Origin: Nodosilinea sp. PGN35
GTDB lineage: Bacteria; Cyanobacteriota; Cyanobacteriia; Phormidesmidales; Phormidesmidaceae
Direction of reading: 5' to 3'
DNA: 64,000 nucleotides
NCBI RefSeq assembly: GCF_029109325.1
Contig: NZ_JAQKQJ010000018.1
Location: 310,001-374,000 of the forward strand
Under the pieces are notes generated by a model. That model searched no databases. It had not been told where the DNA came from and was given only the letters and a program-made list of their open reading frames with translations. Position 1 is the stretch's first letter. Each line of letters begins with the position of its first letter. Shown here piece by piece: positions 45,736-53,032 of this stretch. The position numbers and the translations under genes were made by a program.

Positions 45736-46230
45736 ATGGCAATTATTCAGCGAATCTATACCGACGGTGCCTGCTCTGGGAACCCCGGCCCTGGCGGCTG
45801 GGGCACAGTGCTGTACCTGGCCGATGGTGGGGTTCACGAACTGGGGGGCGGCGAAGCTCCCACCACCAACAACCGCATGGAAATGCAGGCGGCGATCGCC
45901 GGACTCATGCTGCTGCGCGACAGCGGCCAGACCGCACCCGTCACCATTCACACCGACAGCGAATACGTGCTCAAGGGCATCACCCAGTGGATCGCGGGCT
46001 GGAAGCGCCGGGGCTGGGTTAACTCAGCCAAAAAGCCTGTGCTCAACCGCGACCTGTGGGAGCGCCTGGACGGCATCACCGCCGAGGTGAACCAGACCCT
46101 CGATCGCCCCTTGCAGTGGATCTACGTACGCGGACACTCCGGCGACCCCGGCAACGAGCGCTGCGACGCCATTGCCCGCGCCTTTGCCGCCAAACGTGCG
46201 ATCGCCCTGACGACGGCAGCCCTGCCCTAG
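45736..46230 (+). CDS. rnhA: Ribonuclease HI
   Basis: RNase HI degrades RNA in RNA-DNA hybrids. The 164-residue protein shows the catalytic acidic set: Asp in IYTDGACSGNPGPGGWG, Glu in NNRMEMQAA, Asp in HTDSEYV and Asp in GNERCDAIA, plus the basic handle WKRRGW. It starts at ATG 45736. The gshA gene follows on the same strand. Confidence 0.97.
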   Translation: MAIIQRIYTDGACSGNPGPGGWGTVLYLADGGVHELGGGEAPTTNNRMEMQAAIAGLMLLRDSGQTAPVTIHTDSEYVLKGITQWIAGWKRRGWVNSAKKPVLNRDLWERLDGITAEVNQTLDRPLQWIYVRGHSGDPGNERCDAIARAFAAKRAIALTTAALP

Positions 46231-46346
46231 GGGCTGTAACCCTCTTCCCCTGGAGCCTAAACGGGGGGCTGGGTTGCCGATAGTATGAGAACAGCGATCC
46301 ACAGTGACTAAATATATATAGAGTGCCGTCTCCAGCGAGGAAAACC

Positions 46347-47498
46347 GTGCTGCTGTCTAAAGGGTTTGAAATTGAGATGTACACCGGCACCCCGGCGGGG
46401 GACGTGGTCGGTCTCTCCGATCGCATTGTGGCGGATCTCAACGGTTTCGTGCGCGAGCCCGACAGCCGCAACGTCGAATACACCACCCCGCCCCTGTGCC
46501 AGTACGAAAAACTGCTGTGCGAGCTGGTGCGCCCCCGCCACGAGCTGCGCCAGTACCTGCGGGGGCTGGGCAACTACACCCTCGTACCCGGCAGCACCCT
46601 GGCCCTGGGCGACACCGAGCGCTTCTACCGCTCTGACCCCAGCAACCCCTACCACGCCTACATCGAGCAGACCTACGGTACCACCGTGGTCACCGCCAGC
46701 GTGCACATCAATATTGGCATTTCAGACCCCGAAACCCTGATGCGAGCCTGCCGTCTGGTGCGGGTCGAAGCGCCTCTGTACCTGGCCCTCACCGCCTCAT
46801 CGCCGTTTTTGGGCGGAAAAGCTACCGGTGCCCACTCCAGCCGCTGGCAGGTGTTTCCCAAAACCCCGGCCCAGGTGCCGCTGTTCACCAGCCACGCCCA
46901 CCACATTCAATGGATGGAAGCCCAGCTGGCGGCGGGCACCATGCAGAACGTGCGCCACCTGTGGTCGTCGGTGCGGCCCAACGGCGATCGCCGCCCCTAT
47001 AATCTCAACCGCCTGGAGCTGCGAATCTGCGATCTGATCAGCGATCCGGTGGCGCTGCTGGCGGTGGCGGCCCTGCTGGAAGCGCGCCTGATCCAGCTGA
47101 TCCAAAATCCGGAGTTAGACCCGATGACCCTGAGCGAGCTGCCTGGAGCCAGCCGCAACGACGACCTAGTGGCCATCACCGACGCCAATGAGATGGCCGC
47201 TGCCCGCCAGAGCCTGGAGGCCGAACTGCGCCACTGGCAGGACGGTCGCCCCATCCTTGCCCGCGACTGGATCCAGGAACTCTACGAAGAGGTGTGGCCG
47301 ATCGCCAAGGCCAATGGCCTCAGCTGCTTCCTCAGCCCGGTGAAAAAGATTTTGCGGGAGGGCAACGAGGCTCAGCGCTGGCTGCGGCAGCACGAAGCCG
47401 GGCAGTCGGTGCAGCAGGTGCTCCAGAATGCCATCGCCGAGGTGGCCGCTAGTGAGGGGCTGTTAGCCCGCGATCTGTGCGAACCCTGCGCTGCCTAG
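46347..47498 (+). CDS. gshA: Glutamate-cysteine ligase, cyanobacterial type
   Basis: This enzyme makes gamma-glutamylcysteine, the first step of glutathione synthesis. The 383-residue protein starts LLSKGFEIEMYTGTPAGDVVG and carries SRNVEYTTPPL, ASVHINIGISDPE and NLNRLELRICDLI, diagnostic of the cyanobacterial/proteobacterial GCS2-like type. GTG 46347 is chosen because GAGG lies at the right distance and family members begin here; an upstream GTG at 46323 is in frame. Confidence 0.93.
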   Translation: MLLSKGFEIEMYTGTPAGDVVGLSDRIVADLNGFVREPDSRNVEYTTPPLCQYEKLLCELVRPRHELRQYLRGLGNYTLVPGSTLALGDTERFYRSDPSNPYHAYIEQTYGTTVVTASVHINIGISDPETLMRACRLVRVEAPLYLALTASSPFLGGKATGAHSSRWQVFPKTPAQVPLFTSHAHHIQWMEAQLAAGTMQNVRHLWSSVRPNGDRRPYNLNRLELRICDLISDPVALLAVAALLEARLIQLIQNPELDPMTLSELPGASRNDDLVAITDANEMAAARQSLEAELRHWQDGRPILARDWIQELYEEVWPIAKANGLSCFLSPVKKILREGNEAQRWLRQHEAGQSVQQVLQNAIAEVAASEGLLARDLCEPCAA

Positions 47499-47719
47499 GG
47501 GCGATCGCAGCGGTGAAAAGGTAAATCTTTACTTATAGGTGAAATAAGGAAAGCTTTTCTCTGTACAACCCGATCCCCGCGTTGGCGGTCAGTTTTCAGA
47601 CAGAGTAAAAATACGGAGGAAAGTATTAATAAAATCTATATCCCCTGGACATTTTTCCGGTTGTTCCGGATTGATCTCCTGCTGTCCTGCATTAGCCCGC
47701 CGTTTTGGTTCCAGTACCT

Positions 47720-48226
47720 ATGCCCATCATTGTGCTCGTCACGCCCGAAATCCCTCCCAATACTGGCAATATTGCCCGTACCTGCGCTGCTACGACTACC
47801 CCCCTCCACCTGGTGGGCCCTCTAGGATTTGACCTCAGCGATCGCGCGCTCAAGCGGGCTGGCCTTGACTACTGGCCCCAGGTTGACCTCACCCTGCACG
47901 CCGACTGGGAGACCTTTCATCGGCAGCAGCGTGGGCTGGGAGGCCGAACCATCGGCTTTAGTACTTCTGGGCGATGTAACTATACAGACCTCACCTACCG
48001 TCCCGACGACTGGCTTCTGTTCGGCAGCGAGAGCGCCGGCCTCCCTAGGTCAGTGCTGGCAATGTGCGATGAAACCGCCTACATTCCAATGGATCGCAGC
48101 GTTGTCCGCAGTCTCAATCTGTCGGTGAGTGCCGCCATCGCCCTCTTCGAAAGCCTGCGCCAGCTTCAGCTCTTTCCCGTCGGCTCGGCCCCCAAAGAGA
48201 CTGTGGCCAACGAGGCCATAGATTGA
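47720..48226 (+). CDS. trmL: tRNA (cytidine/uridine-34-2'-O)-methyltransferase TrmL
   Basis: The 168-residue SPOUT methyltransferase modifies the wobble base of some tRNA-Leu. It has VTPEIPPNTGNIARTCAAT, the cofactor-knot motifs LLFGSESAGLP and IPMDRSVVRSLNLSVSAAIALFE. The ATG at 47720 gives the canonical start. Confidence 0.92.
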   Translation: MPIIVLVTPEIPPNTGNIARTCAATTTPLHLVGPLGFDLSDRALKRAGLDYWPQVDLTLHADWETFHRQQRGLGGRTIGFSTSGRCNYTDLTYRPDDWLLFGSESAGLPRSVLAMCDETAYIPMDRSVVRSLNLSVSAAIALFESLRQLQLFPVGSAPKETVANEAID

Positions 48227-49012
48227 GTCCTATTCAACCTTAAGGCCCCCTGCTCCTGGGGCGGCACAGCCGTTAAAGCCCGCCCTGGGCTTGGCAGTGG
48301 TTGATAGCTATGGAGTAATCTCCGTTGCAAAACTCCAAGCCGGAGGTGATGCTGGGGCGACTCAGGCTAGACATCTGGCGTCTGAGGGGTAAAACCCCCT
48401 GACAGGGCGCTATTTGGCAGAAAATACCGCAATCGAGCTAACCCACAAAATAAGCGGTTTCCGAGGATACAGAATCGGGGCTGCCTAGATAAGAAATTCA
48501 TATAACCTATCCTGGGCTCCCCTGGCCTGCCCTCTATCGCTGGTAGTAAACGATTCATTGCCGGTGCCGTTAAACCTGCGATCGAGCTTGTAGGCAAGGC
48601 TTTTCGAGCTTGGAGTTCACCCTCTCTCTGCCATCAAAGTAGTTGGACACCGTGGCCATCCTGGGCGGTCAGGCCCAAAACAATACGCTTGCCAAATACT
48701 TTTTTTTGGGGTTAAACGTTTATGTTGTGCTCACCAAGTTCCCGGTCACGAGCCCAGTGTTCAGGGAATTGGCAGAGAACGCCTGGGTATTGCTTTTCGT
48801 GTTAAGTCATGTAAACTTGCTTAGGCTGCCAAAAGCAAGGTATTGTTACCTAGCTAAGGCGTTAATCTGTCGATCCGTTGTTGTTCTTCTGCTAACAGCT
48901 CGCCTTGTCACTCGTTCAGCGATACGGTTTTTGCCTACGGGCGCTGTCTTCGTTAGCTGAGTAACGGGGCCTTTCCTAGGTTGTTAAGCGCTGGTTTACA
49001 GGAGGTCGTTCC
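48227..49012. other. Long intergenic region upstream of the M23 peptidase
   Basis: These ~785 bp hold no recognised gene. A rightward frame at 48643-48960 starts with TTG and looks random. A small hairpin GGGGT..ACCCC is near 48386-48398. The last ~350 bp are probably the leader of the peptidase gene; I searched for the c-di-AMP riboswitch often linked to such genes and could not find its conserved boxes. Confidence 0.45.
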
Positions 49013-51172
49013 TTGAAACGCGTAGTTCCCCAAGAGTCTGAGATTGACTGTCCGCCCTCTAGTTTGAGCACCGCTCAGGCAGAGGCTTCAGGAGGTTACC
49101 GTCGAGTTCAAACTTCGGCCGCCATGCTGGGTTTGGCCCTGTCCTTCGGAGCCTCTGCTCCGTTGCTCACAGAGCCAGAGTTAGCCCTAGCTGCCGACGG
49201 TTCAAGCATTACGGTGTTGCCCGCCGCCAGTCGAGAAAAATCCCAGACTGCTAAACTGGTGCCCGCCGAAACAGCTACATCTTCGGCGTACCACACCGTT
49301 GAGCCCGGTGAAAGTCTTTGGCACATTGCCGCCCAGCACAAGGCCGATGTTCAGGCCATCAAGGTGGCCAACGGTATTGCTGGCGACGACGTTCTGCGGG
49401 CCGGTCAAGTGATTCGGGTGCCTGCGGTGGGTATGGCCAGTTTGTCTGCCCCAGCCGAGGCGTCTCGGCTGGCCCTGAAAGCTGATGCTGCCGGTGGCGT
49501 TGGCGGTGATTTGGCCGCTGCCAGCGGCCTGGTGCCCTCCGGCGATGTGCTTTCGGTAGATGAGCTGGAAAAGTCCTGGCAGCTGGAGGATGCTCTGTCC
49601 CTTGAGGCCCTGTCTCTCACCGCTGAGGAGGAGCTATCTGAAGAGGAGCTCGCCAAGGCCGAACTGGAGGCCCAGCTCGAAGAGACTGCTCTAGACCCGC
49701 TGTCCGGCGATGTCGATGGTCAGCTAGCGACTGTTCCGCAACCTCAGATCTCTGCTGACAGTGGGGCGATCGCCCAGCCCAATCCAGTTTCAGCATCCCC
49801 TGCACTGGTGGCCGATGCTCGACTAGCTTCGCCCGCTGCCCAAGTTGGCGAAGCGACTGTTTCCAGCGGTGTCGAAACCTCCGCGAGCTTGCCCCTTTAC
49901 GATGAGGGTGAGCCGCCTGCCGCCGCTGCGCCAGTAGCCTCATCCACCGCAGTGGCCAGTGCACCTGCTGCGGCTGAGACCAAGAAAGATATTGCGGTAG
50001 CCGCCCTGCCATTGCGGCCCGCCGCCGTTCCCACCGCCGATGTCGGGACTGTGCGCTCCTACCAGGTGAAGCCGGGCGATACCCTGTGGTCTATCGCATC
50101 GCGCAATGGTCTTACCCTCGACGAATTGCTGAGCCACAACCGGACGGTCAGCCAGCCTGAGACACTTTCGGTGGGTGACAGCCTCAGCATTCCCCTTGCG
50201 TCCGCCGCTGAAGAGCCGGTGAGTTTGCCCACTAGCGGCCTAGCTGCCGCTCCCCGCAACCGTGAGCAGGTCATTCGCGACCACCTGGCTCGCATTCGGG
50301 AGTCCAACAGCACATCGATCGACCGCGATCAGCTCAACGCCCGCATCCGCGAGGCGCGTCAAGAGCTTGAGCGCAGCCGGGCTGCGACTACAGCCCCAGC
50401 CGAAATGCCGTTGGAATATCACAGTTCCGCGCCGGTTTCCCTGGCTGCCTCTGGGGTGGGTGGTACTGTATCGATCAGCGAGTCGGCCCTAGCCTCTAGG
50501 GAAGGATCCCAGGCCCCGGTGCCTGCCTCGGCTCGATCTCAGTGGACGGTCACCGATGTTGCCGAGAGTGAGGCCCAGCCCGTGGCGGCCCTGACTCCGG
50601 CCCTTGAGACCGCCGTTGAGGAACCAGCCCAACTCAACGGGGTAAACCCTCCTAGCCAGCTGTTGGCAGCGGCTCCCCTGAGTGCAGATGCCTACCGGGT
50701 TTCCCCCAGCATGCCTGTGGGGCAGACGGTGTCGCCGAGTATGCCGATGATGCCCGGTGCCAGCGAGTTTTTGCCGGAGGCCCCCAGCCTCTCTAACGGC
50801 TTCATCTGGCCTACCCGCGGCACCCTCACCTCTGGCTACGGCTGGCGCTGGGGTCGTATGCATCGCGGTGTCGATATTGCTGGCCCGGTGGGCACCCCCA
50901 TCGTGGCGGCGGCACCGGGCGTGGTGGTGCGATCGGGCTGGAACTCGGGAGGCTACGGCAACTTGGTAGATATTCGCCATAGCGACGGCAGTATGACCCG
51001 CTATGCCCACAACAGCCGCCTTTTAGTGCGTCAAGGTGAGCAGGTGCGCCAGGGGCAACAGATTGCTGAAATGGGCAGCACCGGGTATAGCACTGGCCCC
51101 CACCTGCACTTTGAGGTTCACCTGCCCAACAGCGGCACCGTGAATCCAATGGCTTACCTGCCAGGGCGTTAG
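49013..51172 (+). CDS. LysM-repeat M23 peptidase (cell-wall endopeptidase)
   Basis: The 719-residue exported protein has a hydrophobic segment (about 36-60), LysM1 (YHTVEPGESLWHIAAQHKA, about 92-138), an acidic Ala/Glu-rich linker, LysM2 (YQVKPGDTLWSIASRNG, about 347-392), another linker and a C-terminal M23 domain (about 612-715). The metal ligands are in HRGVDIA and HLHFEVH. It should cut peptide cross-links in peptidoglycan, like NlpD/EnvC-type factors. It starts with TTG 49013, seven bases after GGAGG. Confidence 0.92.
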   Translation: MKRVVPQESEIDCPPSSLSTAQAEASGGYRRVQTSAAMLGLALSFGASAPLLTEPELALAADGSSITVLPAASREKSQTAKLVPAETATSSAYHTVEPGESLWHIAAQHKADVQAIKVANGIAGDDVLRAGQVIRVPAVGMASLSAPAEASRLALKADAAGGVGGDLAAASGLVPSGDVLSVDELEKSWQLEDALSLEALSLTAEEELSEEELAKAELEAQLEETALDPLSGDVDGQLATVPQPQISADSGAIAQPNPVSASPALVADARLASPAAQVGEATVSSGVETSASLPLYDEGEPPAAAAPVASSTAVASAPAAAETKKDIAVAALPLRPAAVPTADVGTVRSYQVKPGDTLWSIASRNGLTLDELLSHNRTVSQPETLSVGDSLSIPLASAAEEPVSLPTSGLAAAPRNREQVIRDHLARIRESNSTSIDRDQLNARIREARQELERSRAATTAPAEMPLEYHSSAPVSLAASGVGGTVSISESALASREGSQAPVPASARSQWTVTDVAESEAQPVAALTPALETAVEEPAQLNGVNPPSQLLAAAPLSADAYRVSPSMPVGQTVSPSMPMMPGASEFLPEAPSLSNGFIWPTRGTLTSGYGWRWGRMHRGVDIAGPVGTPIVAAAPGVVVRSGWNSGGYGNLVDIRHSDGSMTRYAHNSRLLVRQGEQVRQGQQIAEMGSTGYSTGPHLHFEVHLPNSGTVNPMAYLPGR

Positions 51173-51199
51173 CTGAGTCCGCCATAGCTCATCGGGGGT

Positions 51200-51231
51200 G
51201 GGGCTGACATCAACGTCAGCCCCATTCTTTT
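51200..51231 (+). terminator. Intrinsic terminator of the M23 peptidase gene
   Basis: GGGGCTGAC (51200-51208) and GTCAGCCCC (51215-51223) form a 9 bp stem with loop ATCAAC, followed by ATTCTTTT. Confidence 0.9.
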
Positions 51232-51310
51232 GGGTGAATCAGACTGCTGGGATCTCGTCCCTGAAAAAAGTGCTGGGTACAGCTTGGTCTAACGGTTATT
51301 CTGTGATAGA

Positions 51311-51339
51311 TTCATTAATTGTGGGCAGATCGATAGGAT
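51311..51339 (+). promoter_or_regulatory. Possible promoter of tRNA-Met
   Basis: TTCATT (51311-51316) and TAGGAT (51334-51339) are 17 bp apart, about 30 bp upstream of the mature tRNA. The match is modest. Confidence 0.35.
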
Positions 51340-51368
51340 GCTGCTCCGGTCGAAAAAGTCCACGCTAC

Positions 51369-51440
51369 GGCTCAGTAGCTCAGTGGTAGAGCAGGGGACT
51401 CATAAGCCCTTGGTCGCGTGTTCAAATCACGCCTGAGCCA
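51369..51440 (+). tRNA. tRNA-Met (anticodon CAT), integration target
   Basis: A complete cloverleaf is visible: acceptor GGCTCAG pairs with CTGAGCC (51433-51439), the D arm starts GCTC, the anticodon loop is CTCATAA, and the T arm is GCGTG-TTCAAAT-CACGC, with discriminator A. No CCA is encoded. The elongator-like acceptor and loop suggest elongator tRNA-Met rather than tRNA-Ile2, but the latter cannot be excluded. Its 3' part is duplicated at 61635-61684. Confidence 0.93.
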
Positions 51441-51441
51441 T
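51392..51441 (+). repeat. attL: 50 bp direct repeat in tRNA-Met
   Basis: These 50 bases, from the anticodon stem to one base past the tRNA, are identical to 61635-61684. Flanking bases differ on both sides. This is the classic footprint of tyrosine-recombinase integration into a tRNA gene. Confidence 0.93.
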
Positions 51442-51456
51442 CTTTTTAATGCCTGC

Positions 51457-51499
51457 AAACCGCTCAGAGCCCCCATATACGGGGAGTTCTGGGCGGTTT
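51457..51499. terminator. Long hairpin just inside the left end
   Basis: AAACCGC-CAGA-CCCC on the left pairs with GGGG-TCTG-GCGGTTT on the right, around loop ATATA, followed by ACGTTTTATT. It probably ends the tRNA transcript and insulates the element. Confidence 0.65.
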
Positions 51500-51509
51500 A
51501 CGTTTTATT

Positions 51510-51548
51510 AACCCTCCCTGATACTCCCTAACCCTCCCTAACCTCCCT
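51510..51548. repeat. Four tandem 10 bp repeats (AACCCTCCCT)
   Basis: AACCCTCCCT (51510), GATACTCCCT (51520), AACCCTCCCT (51530) and AACCTCCCT (51540) run head to tail with 10 bp phasing. Their position between attL and the integrase gene suits arm-type binding sites of the recombinase or a directionality factor. Confidence 0.75.
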
Positions 51549-51574
51549 AGTTTTTTAGGACGGATTTTAGGCTT

Positions 51575-52661
51575 ATGGATTTTCAGGGCAGATTGAAACA
51601 GGCCAACGGTCGATTGCGTACTGGCAAAGTGGGCGTGACGATCGAGCTGGCCGGGAAGCGCCTCTGTCTGCGGGCCACGTTGCCCCCCAGGCCAGGCAGC
51701 TCGAAGGTGGGGCCATACCAGCAGCGGCTGTTTCTGGGCCACCACGCCAACCCGGCAGGGTTAAAGCTGGCGGAGGTTGAGGCCAAGCGAGTCGGGCTGC
51801 TGCTTGAAGCCAGAGAGTTTGATTGGGCCGATTATGGGGCCACCGGCGGGAGCTGCACGGTTGCCGATTGGATCACGGCATTCGAGCGTGACTACTTTAC
51901 CCGGCGTCAGCGCAGCGCCAAGACAGAGACCACATGGCGTGATGACTACATGAAGGCCTTCAGCAAGTTGCCCCAGGGGGAGCTGCTGACCGTGGAGCTG
52001 CTGAGGGCCACCATAGAGGCCACAAAGCCCGACAGTCGGACGCGAAAGCGGGTGTGCGACTAGTTTGGGGCGGCTGGCCACGTTCGCGGGCCTGGAGGTC
52101 GATTTTAGGCCCCTCAAGGGCCATTACTCGACGACCACTACTGAGGTGCGAGAGGTGCCGCCTGACGGGCTGATAGCGGAGACCTGGGCCACTATACCCA
52201 ACCCGGAGTGGCAGTGTGCCTATGGGCTGATGGCCACCTATGGGTTGCGGAATCATGAGCTGTTCTACCTCGACTTCTCGAAAATGCCGGTGCTGCTGGT
52301 GCTCGATGGCAGCAAGACTGACTTTCACCGCGTCTACCCGCTCTACCCGGAGTGGGTTGAGCAGTTTGGTCTCAACTGTCCCCAGTTGCCCCCCTGCACC
52401 GGCGCGAACAACAGCGCCCTGGGCCACCGGGTAACGGTCGCCTTCAGGCGCTACGGGGTGCCCTTTGGCCCCTACGATTTGCGCCACGCCTGGGCGGTAA
52501 GGTCGCTTGAGTTTGGCATGCCGGTGGAGCTGGCCGCGCAGCAGATGGGGCACTCGGTAGATGTGCATTGCCGGACCTACCACCGTTGGATCAGTGAGGA
52601 GGTTCACGATCGGGCCTATCGGGTGCTGATGGCGAGGGCCGATCGGCCTACAGCTCCCTAA
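51575..52661 (+). pseudogene. int: Tyrosine recombinase (integrase), split by a frameshift
   Basis: Two overlapping frames together make one phage-type integrase. The first (51575-52063) holds the N-terminal arm/core-binding part, ending TRKRVCD at a TAG. The second (52065-52661) continues LGRLATFAGLEVDF and contains the catalytic region: GLRNHEL with the first Arg, PYDLRHAWAVR with the second His/Arg box, MGHS, and the nucleophile Tyr in TYHRW. Removing one base near 52061 (GAC-T-AGT) restores a single frame of ~361 codons. Either the gene is inactivated or there is a sequence error. It reads away from the tRNA and is immediately adjacent to attL. Confidence 0.88.
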
Positions 52662-52687
52662 TAAGAAATAAAATTATTTCTTATTAG
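52658..52687. repeat. Perfect AT-rich inverted repeat at integrase 3' end
   Basis: Fourteen-base arms CTAATAAGAAATAA and its complement flank two A. It includes the integrase stop codons and could be a weak terminator or a protein-binding site. Confidence 0.65.
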
Positions 52688-52721
52688 CGGCCTTGGTTTT
52701 TCTGCGGATTCCTGATAGAAA

Positions 52722-52770
52722 CCCAAAACGGCTAGATTCCTTGCGGGTGAGGAAGTCTAGCCGTTTTGGG
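52722..52770. terminator. Bidirectional terminator between integrase and replication operon
   Basis: CCCAAAACGGCTAGA (52722-52736) and TCTAGCCGTTTTGGG (52756-52770) are perfect 15 bp arms, extended by TTCCT / AGGAA inside with one bulge. It lies between convergent genes. Confidence 0.85.
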
Positions 52771-52813
52771 CTAATTTTATGGCATTTTTCAATTATGAAT
52801 AAGGGTAGGAAGG

Positions 52814-53032
52814 TTAGCCCCTTTGTTCTTGGGGCAGCTCCAGCAGCTTTTCTATCCTGGCCAGATGCCACCGGTAGGTAGGCCGCGCCGCCTGGGGCCG
52901 GGCAATGTTGCGATAGTGGGTGCCCTGCGTGAATAGCTCCTCGCGGAGCCGCCACAGTTGTTTGTCGCTGATACCCAGGGCCTCACAGGCTACGCCGGTG
53001 GCCACCCAATGTTTGTTGAGTTTATTCGGCAT
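52814..53032 (-). CDS. Small HTH protein, excisionase/MerR-like
   Basis: The 72-residue basic protein (WVATGVACEALGISDKQLWRLREELF, then RPTYRWHLARIEKLLEL) looks like a short winged-helix of the excisionase/MerR class. ATG 53032 overlaps the primase-helicase stop by 11 bp, so translation is coupled. It is a candidate recombination directionality factor or transcription regulator of the element. Confidence 0.6.
   Translation of the reverse strand: MPNKLNKHWVATGVACEALGISDKQLWRLREELFTQGTHYRNIARPQAARPTYRWHLARIEKLLELPQEQRG

Noticed and set aside
48643..48960. Rightward 105-codon open frame upstream of the M23 peptidase
   Set aside because: TTG start, no ribosome-binding site and no family features; more likely the leader of the peptidase gene.
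48227..49012. Possible c-di-AMP (ydaO) riboswitch before the cell-wall peptidase
   Set aside because: The association is known for this gene type, but the conserved GGGGTGAATC-like boxes are not found.
52040..52070. Programmed +1 frameshift in the integrase
   Set aside because: GAC before the TAG cannot re-pair in the +1 frame and no stimulatory site is seen; a mutation or sequencing error is simpler.
52674..52955. Leftward 93-codon open frame in the element
   Set aside because: It overlaps the bidirectional terminator and the HTH gene; composition is that of non-coding DNA.
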